Positions 8,882-18,860 are shown, numbered from the stretch's first letter. The stretch: 64,000 nucleotides of DNA from Martinezella tropici (GCF_008370325.1 NZ_VNIP01000004.1:1-64000); one strand, 5' to 3'. Program-made: numbers and translations. The notes: a model not told the origin generated them from the letters alone.

Positions 8882-8975
8882 GGGTTTTCTCCTTTCTGAT
8901 GGTTCTATTGGCAAAGCTTGCCGGCCGGCGCCGAGACTTGCCCGGCGCCTTTGCGCGTGTCGCACTCGTGGAAGC

Positions 8976-9452
8976 TCAAGCCACCTGCTTTTCGTTGCCG
9001 ATCTGTTTCGTCTCGGCTTTCGGCAGAACCATGTCGGTCGAAATGTCGATTCGGCGCGGCTTCATCTCTTCAGGGATTTCGCGCTTGAGATCGACGGTCA
9101 ACAGACCGTTCACGAGGCCGGCACCGACGACCTTGACATGATCAGCGAGCTCGAACCGACGCTGGAATGCACGGTTTGCGATGCCGCGATGCAGATAGTG
9201 GACGTCTTCACCGTTTGCCTTTTGACCCGAAACGATGAGAAGGTTCTGCTCCTGCGTGATTGTCAGCTCGTCGTCGGAGAAACCCGCCACTGCCATGGCA
9301 ATGCGGTATTCATCGTCACCGGTCTTGACGATATCGTAGGGCGGCCAGTTGTCGATCGTATCGAGGCGGCTTGCAGCTTCGAGCGCATTCAACATTCGGT
9401 CGAAACCGATGCTCGACCGGAACAGGGGAGAAAAATCGAGGTTTGTCCTCAT
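8976..9452 (-). CDS. IbpA-like Hsp20 small heat-shock protein
   Basis: A 158-residue small heat-shock protein starting MRTNLDFSPLFRSSIGFDR, the typical start of rhizobial class A (IbpA-like) sHsps. The alpha-crystallin domain holds YRIAMAVAGFSDDEL, RAFQRRFELADHV and GLVNGLLTVDLKREIPE. ATG 9452 sits 8 bases from AGGAGG; an in-frame ATG at 9458 is too close to that site. It is first gene of the pair and is preceded by an RNA-thermometer-like leader, so induction by heat at the translational level is expected. Confidence 0.93.
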   Translation of the reverse strand: MRTNLDFSPLFRSSIGFDRMLNALEAASRLDTIDNWPPYDIVKTGDDEYRIAMAVAGFSDDELTITQEQNLLIVSGQKANGEDVHYLHRGIANRAFQRRFELADHVKVVGAGLVNGLLTVDLKREIPEEMKPRRIDISTDMVLPKAETKQIGNEKQVA

Positions 9453-9520
9453 AGCCATATCCTCCTTATAAGCAACATGGATACAAGGAGGCGCCAAGAG
9501 CACATGGCGCCTCCTGGACT
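9453..9520 (-). promoter_or_regulatory. ROSE-like RNA thermometer in the hsp leader
   Basis: On the minus strand the leader has a 10-base perfect stem (AGGAGGCGCC / GGCGCCTCCT, plus-strand 9486-9515). It is followed by a second hairpin in which CCATGTTGCT faces AGGAGGATATGG, so that TTGCT pairs with the AGGA of the ribosome site. The U(U/C)GCU-to-AGGA pairing, including its G opposite G, is the hallmark of ROSE elements that repress rhizobial hsp translation at low temperature. Seen directly: the motif and stems. Inferred: function. Confidence 0.75.
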
Positions 9521-10067
9521 TCGTCGATTCCCGTTGGGCAATCGAACAATATTAATATAATTCCGTGGCTTGCGGGTTTCAAGAATAGGCGAACTATCCG
9601 GCATAAAAATTTGATCTTCCGCTTTTGTCCCAGATTCCCGGGAGGACGACGTTATTGTCGTCCTTGGACATGTCGGTGAAACGTCGGGCCGGTCCTCGAC
9701 GGTGGTCGCTGCATTCAGCACGTAGAGAAGCTATTGAGCGTGGCGTACCAGATCAGCCGGGGAACCCTTCTTTGTTGATCGGTCATCGATCGATGCGGTG
9801 AGCTTGCACGGCCCGAGATAGATGGGTTTGGGAGATGATTGCGCTAAAGTCGGAGGCGGTGGTTCCCGTCAGAACCCAATGAAGTAATATTTTATATGCG
9901 GTATCTTAATGTATATTTCCCTATATTCGGTATATGCCTGAAGATATGATATAGTTGTACTTGTAACCTCGATGTTGAGCATAAAATCCTTAGTGATCGA
10001 CATATTTTGACGGATAATTAACGACGATCCCACATCCTTCTCTTGAGGAAATCTTGGGATATGTTTC
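9521..10067. other. intergenic region between hsp operon and chemoreceptor
   Basis: About 550 bases without a supportable gene. It contains an 8-base hairpin (AGGACGAC 9643-9650 / GTCGTCCT 9657-9664) and an AT-rich block at 9880-10020 just upstream of the chemoreceptor, the likely location of its promoter. A stretch of dense TATA-like words there is not resolved into one promoter. Confidence 0.5.
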
Positions 10068-11999
10068 ATGGCGTCGATCCAGCAGAAAATCATCCTTGCA
10101 AGCGTAGCGATATTTGTGATTGCGGGCGGCGCAACTGGTGTGGGCATATGGTCCGCCTCGACCCTGACGCAGAATGCCGAGAAAATAGCGGGATCGGCTC
10201 AGGTTCTGCGGAACCACATGCAGGCAGATATGATGCATGACGCTTTGAGAGCGGATGTGCTGGCCGCGTTGCTTGCTTCCGATCCTGCATCCGGTATTGG
10301 CTTTGACACAGTCAACTCAGATCTTTCGGAGCATGTCACATCGTTTCGCGAGATGATTAAGGCCAACAAGGCGCTCGCGACGGATCCGGACACTCAAAAG
10401 GTGCTTGCCGGCGTCGAATCTCCGTTGCTGGCCTATATCGACAACGCAACCAAGATGGTCGCGGCGGCAGAGAAGGATCCGGCGGGCGCCTTGAAGGCAT
10501 TGCCCGATTTCATGAAGCAGTTTTCCGCCTTGGAAACTGCCATGGAGGAGGCGGGCGATCAGATACAAAAAGTATCGGAATCGATCGCGGCAGAAAGTAC
10601 CCGCACAGCAAATTCCATTCGCGGCTTCATGCAGGGGCTTCTAGGGCTGACAGCGCTGCTCGCCATCATGCTCTTCGTATTGTTCCGCAGGACCGTGTGC
10701 AAACCCATCCTGGCACTCTGCGCGGATATGGCCAAGCTCGCGGGCGGCGAGACCAATATCGCTTGCACGGGCATCGGCCGAAGCGACGAAATAGGGACGA
10801 TGGCGCAAGCCGTCGAAGTATTCCGAAAGGCGGCGATCGCCAATCGGCAGCTCGAAGCGGACGCGGCAAGGGAACGTCAGCAGGCGGACGCCGACAGGAT
10901 CGCTGCCCAGCAGAAGGCGGAAGCCGATGCCGCGGAGCGTCTGCAGGTCGCAACATCCGGTCTTGCCATGGGGCTCAAGAGATTGGCCTCCGGGGATCTT
11001 TCCTTCCAGCTCAACGAGCCATTCGCCCCGGATTTCGAAGCTCTTCGCCACGATTTCAATACGTCACTGCAGCAATTGAGCAGCACATTGAGCGCGATTG
11101 CCGAGAGTATCGTATCGATTGACAGCGGCACGCAGGAAATCTCTTCCGGAGCTAGCGATCTTTCCCGCCGAACGGAGCAGCAGGCAGCATCGCTTGAAGA
11201 GACCGCCGCCGCTCTCGATCAGATTACGGTCAATGTCAGCAATTCGAGCAAGCGGACGGAAGAGGCGCGGACGGCGGCAACGGCCGCCGATCATAGCGCT
11301 ACCCGGTCGGCTGACGTCGTCAGCAGGGCTGAGGAAGCCATGCAGCGAATAGAGAATTCCTCCCAGCAGATTTCCAACATCATCGGCGTGATCGATGACA
11401 TTGCCTTCCAGACCAACCTACTGGCGCTCAATGCCGGTGTGGAAGCGGCGCGCGCCGGTGAAGCGGGTAAGGGGTTTGCCGTCGTGGCGCAGGAAGTGCG
11501 GGAATTGGCGCAGCGCTCCGCGGCCGCTGCAAAAGAGATCAAGGCGCTGATCAATGCTTCTTCCGCCGAGGTCGATGGTGGAGTGAAGCTCGTGCGTGAA
11601 ACGGGGGTCGCGTTGAAGGAAATCGGTGAGCGCATCTCGGGCATAAACCAGCATATGAACGCCATCGCCGCATCCTCCAAGGAGCAGTCGACAGGCCTTG
11701 CCGAGGTCAATGCGGCGGTCAATACGATGGATCAGACGACGCAGCAGAATGCCGCGATGGTCGAACAGTCGACGGCAGCCTCCGCCGCACTGGCCGCTGA
11801 GGCCAGCAAGCTAAGCGAACTCGTATCTCAATTCCGCCTTGAGGCCGCGACCTCCGCCAGCTCGGCGATCTTGCGACAAACGGCGCGGGCCATGGCAGAG
11901 CCATCGCGGCGCGCTTCATCCGTCGAGCCGGCTGCACAGATGGCACGCAGAGCGGTCGCCGGGGGCGGTCGAGCCGCTTCCGGGTGGAAAGAGTTCTGA
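10068..11999 (+). CDS. methyl-accepting chemotaxis protein
   Basis: A 643-residue transmembrane chemoreceptor. Membrane helix 1 is about residues 7-28, the periplasmic helical sensor about 30-184, membrane helix 2 about 186-206, HAMP about 207-260, and a second HAMP-like segment about 290-345. The signalling domain has a perfect tip ([20 protein letters not shown]). The C-terminus is GWKEF, matching the xWxxF tether that recruits CheR/CheB. The sensor resembles helical-bundle types that detect small metabolites, but the ligand is not readable. It stands alone between the hsp pair and a convergent operon. Confidence 0.95.
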   Translation: MASIQQKIILASVAIFVIAGGATGVGIWSASTLTQNAEKIAGSAQVLRNHMQADMMHDALRADVLAALLASDPASGIGFDTVNSDLSEHVTSFREMIKANKALATDPDTQKVLAGVESPLLAYIDNATKMVAAAEKDPAGALKALPDFMKQFSALETAMEEAGDQIQKVSESIAAESTRTANSIRGFMQGLLGLTALLAIMLFVLFRRTVCKPILALCADMAKLAGGETNIACTGIGRSDEIGTMAQAVEVFRKAAIANRQLEADAARERQQADADRIAAQQKAEADAAERLQVATSGLAMGLKRLASGDLSFQLNEPFAPDFEALRHDFNTSLQQLSSTLSAIAESIVSIDSGTQEISSGASDLSRRTEQQAASLEETAAALDQITVNVSNSSKRTEEARTAATAADHSATRSADVVSRAEEAMQRIENSSQQISNIIGVIDDIAFQTNLLALNAGVEAARAGEAGKGFAVVAQEVRELAQRSAAAAKEIKALINASSAEVDGGVKLVRETGVALKEIGERISGINQHMNAIAASSKEQSTGLAEVNAAVNTMDQTTQQNAAMVEQSTAASAALAAEASKLSELVSQFRLEAATSASSAILRQTARAMAEPSRRASSVEPAAQMARRAVAGGGRAASGWKEF

Positions 12000-12532
12000 G
12001 CACATCCTGGGGCTTAGCGGTAAACGGGCGTTTGTTCGCACCCTTTGCCGAGCGAACATGCAGGCATCGCCGAAGCGATTGTCACGGGCGATGCCGATTT
12101 GGCAGCGCGCTTGATGCGCAACCATGTCCTGCGCTCGGGTGAGACCTATCTCAGCATCGTCTTTGGAAAGCAGAGAATATCTGAGCAGGCCTCGGTGCTT
12201 GTTTGATCCTGTTGCGGATCTAGCGAAGGTTCGAAGGTTGGCGAGCATCGAGCTGCGCTAATAAGCTGTGTTAGGATAAAGAAAGTCTCATTTGGCGCCT
12301 GTGTTCAGACTAAGGTCCATGTTCAATATATTTCTCTTGAGCTATGGCCATTTTGCCCCCGGTCGCCTTCACCACAATTAGTGTCGGCGGTCAGCCCTGT
12401 CACCAGAGCAAGCTCTGGTGACAGGGCAATAATCTGCCTGATTGATGACCGGCCAGACGTCTCTTGGACCGAGAACATTTCGCTTTGCCTGATCACTGCG
12501 ACAAGCTGGTCCGTCGCTTCGATCTTCGTTTC
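12000..12532. other. intergenic region with a long palindrome
   Basis: No supportable gene. The chief content is a nearly perfect 34-base palindrome at 12394-12427 (listed separately), lying between the convergent ends of the chemoreceptor gene and the GFA operon. Confidence 0.5.
12394..12427. terminator. 16-base-pair perfect stem between convergent genes
   Basis: GCCCTGTCACCAGAGC (12394-12409) and its exact complement GCTCTGGTGACAGGGC (12412-12427) are separated only by AA. Position between converging transcription units suggests a bidirectional terminator, though no T-run follows on either strand. It could also be a protein-binding palindrome or a mobile-repeat remnant. Confidence 0.5.
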
Positions 12533-12937
12533 TCAGAAGCGCTCGCGCGTTTCCTCCGGCGGCAAATCCGAACCAATCTCAGCCCAATCAAGGCGGCTTT
12601 CGACCCCATAATGTGTGCGAGGCACGACCTGGTTGGGATGATCGAGAGAGCCGACGGTCACCCGGATGAGTTCATCATCGTCATATTGGAGAAAGAGCGG
12701 CGTGCCGCAATCGGGACAAAACGCACGTATGGCGATTGGCGATGAGCTGAAACTTCGCGCCTTTCCTTTTGTCCATTTAAAAGCTGCTAACGGCGGCTGC
12801 ACCAGAATAGCGAAAGCGCCTCCGGTCGCCCGCTTGCACATATTGCAGTGACAATAGCCGGCGTGAAGAGGATCGCCGCTAAATTCGTATCGGCAGGAAC
12901 CGCAAAGGCAACCGCCCGACCATCTTGCCTCACTCAT
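12533..12937 (-). CDS. GFA family protein (CENP-V/GFA fold)
   Basis: A 134-residue zinc protein of the glutathione-dependent formaldehyde-activating enzyme-like family. Zinc ligands are visible: GGCLCGSCRY near residues 9-17, CHCNMCKRATGGAF at about 29-42 and FCPDCGTPLF at about 73-82. Most GFA paralogues have unproven roles; true formaldehyde handling is not implied. Its ATG lies inside the end of another GFA gene (ATGA overlap), so the two are translated together, perhaps as partners or after tandem duplication. Confidence 0.9.
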   Translation of the reverse strand: MSEARWSGGCLCGSCRYEFSGDPLHAGYCHCNMCKRATGGAFAILVQPPLAAFKWTKGKARSFSSSPIAIRAFCPDCGTPLFLQYDDDELIRVTVGSLDHPNQVVPRTHYGVESRLDWAEIGSDLPPEETRERF

Positions 12938-13308
12938 GGTCGGTCCTCTTCATGTTGCTCCGCACCCTCGACCGGCGCAAGCCAAGGTTCCCGACGCTTG
13001 GTCCAGAGCTCATAGGTGGGAGTGAGGCGGACAGGTGCTTCGGTGAGGACACCAAGCTTTATCTCTGCTTCCTTCTCGCGAATTGCAAAAACGCGCGAAC
13101 CGCAGCGAGCGCAAAATTCCCGTCCGGCAAATTCGCTCGTTTCACCCTCATATTCGAATTCATCTGAAGACCATATGCCGAAATAGGTAAAGGCCGAGCC
13201 ACTCTCCTGCCGGCAATCGGTGCAGTGGCAAATGCCGACATGGAGGGGATTTCCCCAAACCGCCAAACGCACTTGCCCGCAGCGGCACGAGCCGGTCAAT
13301 TTCGTCAT
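12934..13308 (-). CDS. GFA family protein, paralogue
   Basis: A 124-residue paralogue of the preceding protein with the same zinc pattern: GSCRCGQVRL, CHCTDCRQESGSAF and FCARCGSRVF. Sequence between the motifs differs strongly, so the duplication is old. It is the middle gene of a three-gene minus-strand operon with 4-base overlaps on both sides, which argues for coordinated production. Cytoplasmic, no signal peptide. Confidence 0.9.
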   Translation of the reverse strand: MTKLTGSCRCGQVRLAVWGNPLHVGICHCTDCRQESGSAFTYFGIWSSDEFEYEGETSEFAGREFCARCGSRVFAIREKEAEIKLGVLTEAPVRLTPTYELWTKRREPWLAPVEGAEQHEEDRP

Positions 13309-13556
13309 GGGATATCCTCTTCGTCGATGACATTCGTGGTTGGACCCTCACCGCGGCTGACATGCTCGGTCTTCCAGCGCCCGTCGTAAAGCTGGTAGGT
13401 TATCTGGGCGTCTTCACCACCTTGCTGTTGCCGGGCCGCGGCCGATTTTGCCGCGGCAAGGGCACTCTCATGATCGGGAAACGTCTCCGACCAAACATCC
13501 CCGACGCGGTAGGCGAAGCCTTCATCATGTTTGCCGACATTGTATATTAACGGCAT
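13305..13556 (-). CDS. DUF2188-like small protein
   Basis: About 83 residues starting MPLIYNVGKHDEGFAYRVGD. The pattern of a short beta strand with V-G-x-x-x-E-x-F and then an alanine-rich helix (HESALAAAKSAAARQQ) followed by ITYQLYDGRW fits DUF2188-type proteins. Two ATGs (13559, 13556) sit close behind GGGGGAG, and a longer frame reaches 13622; the start is therefore uncertain. It is first gene of the operon with the two GFA proteins. Function unknown. Confidence 0.65.
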   Translation of the reverse strand: MPLIYNVGKHDEGFAYRVGDVWSETFPDHESALAAAKSAAARQQQGGEDAQITYQLYDGRWKTEHVSRGEGPTTNVIDEEDIP

Positions 13557-13851
13557 CATCTCCCCCTGGCCTGGTTGAAAGGGCTCATGGAGTGAGGCGC
13601 AGTCCGTGGACTCAGCCATCACGCGAAACGAGAGGCTTCATTCATGCAAAGCCGTTCGTGTAATCAAAGTTCTGAAAGGCAGAAAAGTTTCCAACTCTCC
13701 GCACGATCTGTCGGTCGTAAGAGCGTGAATTCTAGCTGGCGGCCCATGATTGAACTGTGACGCGCGGGCGGCCTTGCCGTTTTCCTCCTGCGAGGCCGAA
13801 CTTCTTTCAAGTCGCCGACGCGCCGCGACTTCGGGGGCTCAGTGGGAATTT

Positions 13852-14130
13852 CTACGCATCATCGTTCCATGGATCGAAGATTACCGCGCCTGACGGCTGC
13901 GCGTCCTTCGCGTTGCGTATGACGAGATAGAGATCATGCTCGATCGCGGTTGCCGCGAGCATCGTGTCGATCACCGGTGGAGCCTGACCGCTGTCGCGCT
14001 TCACTTCGCCTGAAATTCGTCCCCATCGCCGAACGATCGTGTCGTCAAGCGACAAAACTCGCTGGCCGAAACGCTCGGCGAGCGCGTCGCCATGTAACGC
14101 GGCCGCCGGAAGCAGCAGGAATACGACGCT
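13852..14130 (-). pseudogene. truncated VapC-type PIN-domain toxin
   Basis: Only the C-terminal half of a FitB/VapC-like toxin can be read. It runs from LPAAALHGDALAERFGQRVL through SLDDTIVRRWGRI to PPVIDTMLAATAIEHDL, then VIRNAKDAQPSGA and FDPWNDD. Intact relatives have about 135-140 residues and begin with LLDTNVISE carrying the first catalytic Asp; that part is missing upstream of about 14130. The ID(T)MLAATA segment still holds one acidic active-site residue. No antitoxin gene is adjacent. Likely an inactive remnant. Confidence 0.6.
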
Positions 14131-14349
14131 GGTTTCGTTCCGGATTGTGGTCCTGTCCGTGCGGCAGTCTGCGCGACAGCTTCACCGCTGCTGGCTCAAT
14201 CAAGCGGTGCGAAGCATTGAGGTTCCAGCCACGAAAACTCGGGCGACATGAACATATCGGCCGGACGCGGTCGCGGGAAGGGCATACCCTCCCGCGATCT
14301 GCAGTTTTGAAGTCTGGCAATCCTTCAAGGACGGCCGTGGTTCGCAGGA

Positions 14350-16284
14350 TCAGAACTCTTCCCAGGTTGCCGATGCCGCTGCGGCAGCCCCGGAGCCGCC
14401 GAATGCGCCGGCAATCTTGGCCCGGAGCGAGCGTGCCGGCGATGCGGCGGGGCTCGCCCGTTCCGTCGCGACGGCCGGCCGCGCGCGGCTGCGGCCATTT
14501 TGCAGGTTGAACTGTCCGAGAATGTCATTCAGCGCCGTCACTTCCTTGGCAAGGCTGTGGCTGGCAGCCGTCGATTCCTCGACCATCGCCGCGTTCTGCT
14601 GCGTTCCCTGGTCGATGCTGTTGACGGCCGTGTTGATCTCCTGCAGGCCGGTTGCCTGTTCGCGGGCGGCCTCGACGATCGCTCGCACGTTACGATCGAT
14701 TTCTTCCACTTCCTTGACGATCTGCTGCAGCGATTGCCCGGTTCTCGTGACGAGAGTGACGCCGCTGTCGACCTGCTGACCCGATGTGGAGATGAGCGAC
14801 TTGATCTCCTTTGCCGCCGTGGCGGATCGCTGCGCAAGCTCGCGGACTTCCTGCGCGACGACGGCAAAGCCCTTGCCGGCTTCACCGGCACGCGCCGCCT
14901 CGACGCCGGCATTGAGGGCAAGCAGGTTCGTTTGGAAAGCGATGTCGTCGATGACGCCGATGATGTTATTGATTTCGCCTGACGATTTCGAGATTGCCTC
15001 CATCGCGGCGATCGCCTGTTGCATGACCTCGCCGGATTTTTCCGCGCCGATCCGGGCGCGTCCGACCAGCGAGCTTGCTTCCTCCGCCCGCCGGGTGGAA
15101 TCCTTGACGGTGGTGGTGATTTCCTCAAGTGCGGCGGCCGTCTCCTCGACGGAGGCTGCCTGCTGCTCGGTACGCTTGGAGAGATCCTCCGCGGCGGAGC
15201 GGATCTGGTTGGCACCGGCCGCTATAGCCTGACCACCTTGGCCGACCGCGACAAGCGTCTCTTCGACCTTTGCCATCGAGGCGTTGAAATCTGCTCTCAG
15301 TCGATCAAGATGCGCAACGAAGGGCTGCTCTATGCGATAGATAAGATTGCCGTTCGAAAGCTCTCCGAGGCCGTTTGCCAGGCTGTCGACGGCAAATTGG
15401 GCATCAGCGGCATCCTTGGCCTTTTGCGCCTCGCGCTCCAGCCTTTCCTTTTCGGAGAGGCTGCGGCCGGCAGCGGCTTCCTGCTCCAATCGTATGCGCT
15501 CGATGGCACTGTCGCGAAATACGGCGACGGCCGCAGCCATCTGACCGACTTCGTCTTTGCGCTCGATCCCTGAAACAAGCTCTTCTGTCTTGCCATCCGC
15601 AAGCGATACCATGCGCGCCCGTAGCCGTTCGATCGGAGCGGCAATTCCGCGTGCCGACACGAGAATGGCGATCGCAATAGCGCCAGCAAAGAGAACGCCG
15701 AGCGCGATCAGGGCATCTTCGATGGTGCTGCTAGCATGTTCCGCCAACATGTCGCTCTTTTTGTTGATGGACTTGTTGAACGTATCAAGCCACTGTCGAA
15801 CCGAAACTACCTCGTCATCGATCATCGGATCCACCTGCTTCAAGAGCTTGGCGGCAGTCACGTTGTCATCGACCAGACCGGCTTTCACGGCTTGGTCCGT
15901 AAGGACGATAATATCATTGGCCCGTGCGGCTAGCTTGTCTACTGAATCCGATTCAGCCGGAATTAGCTGCTTAACGTTGGCGAAACGCAGCAGAAGTACT
16001 TGCTTGTTCTCCTGATAATCCCTAGAGAATGCCGCCATCCGCGGATCCTCCGCTGGATATTGCAGGATCTGGTACGCGTTGTAACTCATGGCGGTCACGC
16101 GCTGATTGGCTCTCGACATTTCCACCGCCGCCGCCTCATCCTTGGCGATAAAATTCGAGTAGGTGGCAACCGTGTCCCTATACTCGTTTGATACGACGAG
16201 GACACCGGCGATCCCGATCAGACAGATCGGAATTATGATCGCAAGGACTTTCGTCTTGATCTTGGCGTTCTGAAAAATGCTCAT
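14350..16284 (-). CDS. methyl-accepting chemotaxis protein
   Basis: A 644-residue chemoreceptor starting [19 protein letters not shown]. Membrane helix 1 is about residues 12-32, the periplasmic four-helix-type sensor about 33-188, membrane helix 2 about 190-210, then HAMP, a long linker and the signalling domain with [20 protein letters not shown]. The last residues TWEEF match the xWxxF adaptor tether. Several upstream in-frame ATGs exist up to 16395; this start puts the first membrane helix in the usual place. Its sensor differs from that of the receptor at 10 kb. The next gene, divergent, is an NCS1 transporter. Confidence 0.94.
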   Translation of the reverse strand: MSIFQNAKIKTKVLAIIIPICLIGIAGVLVVSNEYRDTVATYSNFIAKDEAAAVEMSRANQRVTAMSYNAYQILQYPAEDPRMAAFSRDYQENKQVLLLRFANVKQLIPAESDSVDKLAARANDIIVLTDQAVKAGLVDDNVTAAKLLKQVDPMIDDEVVSVRQWLDTFNKSINKKSDMLAEHASSTIEDALIALGVLFAGAIAIAILVSARGIAAPIERLRARMVSLADGKTEELVSGIERKDEVGQMAAAVAVFRDSAIERIRLEQEAAAGRSLSEKERLEREAQKAKDAADAQFAVDSLANGLGELSNGNLIYRIEQPFVAHLDRLRADFNASMAKVEETLVAVGQGGQAIAAGANQIRSAAEDLSKRTEQQAASVEETAAALEEITTTVKDSTRRAEEASSLVGRARIGAEKSGEVMQQAIAAMEAISKSSGEINNIIGVIDDIAFQTNLLALNAGVEAARAGEAGKGFAVVAQEVRELAQRSATAAKEIKSLISTSGQQVDSGVTLVTRTGQSLQQIVKEVEEIDRNVRAIVEAAREQATGLQEINTAVNSIDQGTQQNAAMVEESTAASHSLAKEVTALNDILGQFNLQNGRSRARPAVATERASPAASPARSLRAKIAGAFGGSGAAAAASATWEEF

Positions 16285-16824
16285 GGGGCCCATCCACTTT
16301 TGGGAGCCGGCGACCGCCTGCGCGATGGATGCCGTGACTATCGCCTGCTCTGAAAATCGGGAACATCGCAGGCATGAGCATTCTGCTCGTCGCATCTTGG
16401 CGCTGCGACGTAAGAGATGACAGACACATCTGATGAAACAATTAATAATGGGAAGTCAAACAAATTGATTAAAGTACTTCGATCGACCATTGGCGGCTTC
16501 GGCAGCATCTAAAAGTTGTATTTCTGAAAATATTTTCACACCAGAAATAGATTCCCCGCGTATAGTCGGATGTGTCGGCAAGATGTAAGATTTCACGGCA
16601 GAATTACATCATTTTCGTCAATCTATACTGTATGTTGACTCCTATATATGCTATGTAAGTTGAAACTAACACTCACGATAACGCATGCGCGTTGAATGAG
16701 GAAGTACCGCGATTATGAGCTGGAAAAGCCACCCCGCTGCATGGCATCGCGATTGCCATATAGGCATTTTGGGAGCACGCTTCGCCAGGAGTCCGGTGGA
16801 CTCTGAAAGATTGGGGAGGGGGAA
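16285..16824. other. AT-rich divergent promoter region
   Basis: About 540 bases between the chemoreceptor and the divergent NCS1 transporter. It is AT-rich at 16440-16680 and includes a 14-base perfect palindrome TGAAAATATTTTCA at 16525-16538, a candidate regulator site. Frames that cross it lack protein-like composition. Confidence 0.5.
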
Positions 16825-18279
16825 ATGACCATACAAAATCCATCGCCTGCATTGTACAACGAGGACTTGGCGCCCGCCGAAGAGAGGAAGTGGGGGGCGT
16901 TCAGTATCTTCAATGTATGGACATCGGACGTTCACAGCCTTTGGGGATATTATCTTGCCGCAAGTCTTTTCCTGTTGTGCGGAAGTTTCATCAACTTCGT
17001 GATTGCGATCGGTATCGGCTCGCTGGTCATCTTCTTCCTTATGAGCCTCGTCGGTAACGCCGGCGTCAAGACAGGCGTGCCCTTTCCGGTCCTTGCCCGC
17101 GCCTCGTTTGGAACCTTCGGCGCAAATGTCCCGGCGCTGGTGCGGGCTATCGTCGCCTGCTTCTGGTATGGCGCTCAGACCGCAGCCGCCTCGGGTGCGA
17201 TCGTCGCACTTCTGATCCGCAACGAAAGCATTCTCGCATTCCATCAAAGCAGCCACATGCTCGGCCATTCAACGCTCGAGGTCATCTGCTACGTCGTCAT
17301 ATGGGCGCTGCAGCTTTTGATTATTCAGCGCGGCATGGAGACGGTACGCAAATTTCAGGATCTGGCCGGCCCCGCGGTCTGGATCATGATGCTAGTGCTT
17401 GCGATCTATCTGGTGGTCAAGGCAGGCACGTTTTCCTTCGGCAGTGAAATTCCGCGCGAGGTGCTGCTGGAAAAGACGAAGGATGCCGGTGTGCCCGGTG
17501 AGCCTGGGTCCTTCCCGGCGCTTGCGGCTGTGGCCGCCACCTGGATCACCTATTTTGCAGCACTTTACTTGAACTTCTGCGACTTCTCTCGTTACGCCAA
17601 GGACATCAAGACCTTGCGGAAGGGCAATCTCTGGGGCTTGCCGATCAACCTGCTCGCCTTCTGCCTCGTTGCTGGGGTAACCACGACGGCTGCCTTCACC
17701 GTCTACGGCGAAGTGCTTCTGCATCCCGAAGCGATCTCGGCGAAGTTCGATAGCTGGTTCCTGGCGCTGCTTGCCGCATTGACCTTTGCAGTCGCAACGC
17801 TTGGCATCAACGTGGTCGCAAACTTCGTTTCACCGGCATTCGACTTCTCGAATGTTTTTCCAAGGCAGATCAGCTTCAAGCGGGGCGGCTATATCGCGGC
17901 CCTGATCGCGCTGCTGCTGTATCCGTTCGCGCCCTGGGAGACGAGTGCCGCGCATTTCGTCAATTTCATCGGTTCGAGCATGGGGCCGATTTTCGGGATC
18001 ATGATGGTGGATTACTATCTGATCCGGAAAGGCGAGCTCAACGTTGCGGCGCTCTATCAGGAAAATGGCGAGTTTCGCTTCCAGAGCGGCTGGCATAGAA
18101 ATGCCTTTATCGCCTTGGTGGTCGGCGCGCTGTTTTCGTCGATCCTGCCGACCTTCACGTCGATCCTGCCGGAATGGTGGGGAACCTATGGCTGGTTCTT
18201 CGGCGTCGGCATCGGAGGGGCAGTCTACTATCTGCTCCGTATGAGCGCCCGCGGTTCCGCCATCGGGGCTGCGACTTAA
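16825..18279 (+). CDS. NCS1 family nucleobase/allantoin-type transporter
   Basis: A 484-residue membrane protein of the nucleobase:cation symporter-1 family (Mhp1, PucI, CodB-like). N-terminal landmarks are RKWGAFSIFNVWTSDVHSLW and PFPVLARASFG; later FWYGAQTAAASG, NFCDFSRYAKD and MMVDYYLIRKG are typical of the hydantoin/allantoin/uracil branch. Twelve hydrophobic segments are expected in the inner membrane. ATG 16825 follows GGGAGGGGGAA. It is monocistronic, ended by a strong hairpin. The exact substrate (hydantoin, allantoin, purine or pyrimidine base) is not decided by sequence alone. Confidence 0.92.
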   Translation: MTIQNPSPALYNEDLAPAEERKWGAFSIFNVWTSDVHSLWGYYLAASLFLLCGSFINFVIAIGIGSLVIFFLMSLVGNAGVKTGVPFPVLARASFGTFGANVPALVRAIVACFWYGAQTAAASGAIVALLIRNESILAFHQSSHMLGHSTLEVICYVVIWALQLLIIQRGMETVRKFQDLAGPAVWIMMLVLAIYLVVKAGTFSFGSEIPREVLLEKTKDAGVPGEPGSFPALAAVAATWITYFAALYLNFCDFSRYAKDIKTLRKGNLWGLPINLLAFCLVAGVTTTAAFTVYGEVLLHPEAISAKFDSWFLALLAALTFAVATLGINVVANFVSPAFDFSNVFPRQISFKRGGYIAALIALLLYPFAPWETSAAHFVNFIGSSMGPIFGIMMVDYYLIRKGELNVAALYQENGEFRFQSGWHRNAFIALVVGALFSSILPTFTSILPEWWGTYGWFFGVGIGGAVYYLLRMSARGSAIGAAT

Positions 18280-18287
18280 CCGGAACT

Positions 18288-18319
18288 GCTCTGCCCGGCA
18301 ACTCGTTGCCGGGCAGAGC
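18288..18319 (+). terminator. terminator hairpin after the NCS1 gene
   Basis: Perfect 15-base stem GCTCTGCCCGGCAAC (18288-18302) / GTTGCCGGGCAGAGC (18305-18319), nine bases after the stop codon, followed by CTAGGTTT. Strong hairpin with a poor T-run. Confidence 0.7.
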
Positions 18320-18503
18320 CTAGGTTTCCCGCGCGCTTTCATTCGAAGACGCGTGCCCGAGCAGCTGTGCGTGAAGGGCACGCTGTCCCATCCCGCTCGC
18401 GAACAGAGGCAGGTGCCACCCTCGCCACCTCATTGAAAGACTGGCTACCAGAAGTAACTGTGGCAAAGCGGCTACAGCTGTCGCTGGCTAAGCAGAAAAC
18501 CGT

Positions 18504-18536
18504 AATTTCCTAAACATAGTCCATAGTTTTCTAAAA
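18504..18536. promoter_or_regulatory. paired direct repeats, 21 bases apart
   Basis: AATTTCCTAAAC (18504-18515) and AGTTTTCTAAAA (18525-18536) correspond to the better preserved pair at 63216 and 63237. The 21-base step is two helical turns, as expected for tandem binding of a regulator or an unusual promoter. Confidence 0.45.
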
Positions 18537-18588
18537 TACCGCCGTCACGAATGCAGCCATCCTCGCCATGGTAACCATTCGGTGCGCT

Positions 18589-18860
18589 ATGGACACTCAA
18601 TTCTCAGATTTTGAAATCTTTGCTCCGAAAATCGATGTGGCTTGGACTGCCTTGCAACGGCAATATGCCAGTCACCCGACCGCTGCGGAAATCGATCATC
18701 TATTTGCCTGCCGCGCCCTAGTGGGGACGAAGCTCCCTTCCGATCGCGCCCATGTTGCATTCATTCCGTTCCCGAGCCGACGCAGCCATCGGTCGTCGGG
18801 ATAGCCGAGCCGAGCGAAAGCCAAGCCATCGGGATGGGGCACACTTCAGGAAATGCACAA
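18589..18860 (+). pseudogene. broken copy of the gene at 63303
   Basis: The frame starts MDTQFSDFEIFAPKIDVAW and matches MGIQFPEFEIFAPKVEVAW of the 63303 gene. It then loses 22 residues in frame (66-base deletion at the CTGC repeat) and shifts frame after KLPSDRAHVA, ending early at 18804; similarity continues out of frame to about 18860. It is a dead duplicate of an unrecognised gene family. The shared upstream part is as well preserved as the coding part. Confidence 0.8.

Larger units (their letters stand above)
18459..18860 (+). repeat. diverged copy of the unit at 63171-63643
   Basis: This stretch and 63171-63643 are clearly homologous in the same orientation, beginning with an identical 18 bases (TGTGGCAAAGCGGCTACA at 18459 and 63171). 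Homology continues through a shared promoter-like region and a shared reading frame. The copy here has lost 66 bases between two CTGC words (junction near 18710). Confidence 0.85.

Noticed and set aside
18459..18476. Possible sigma-54 promoter in TGTGGCAAAGCGGCTACA
   Set aside because: GG is present but the GC at the required spacing is not, so the -24/-12 pattern is not met.
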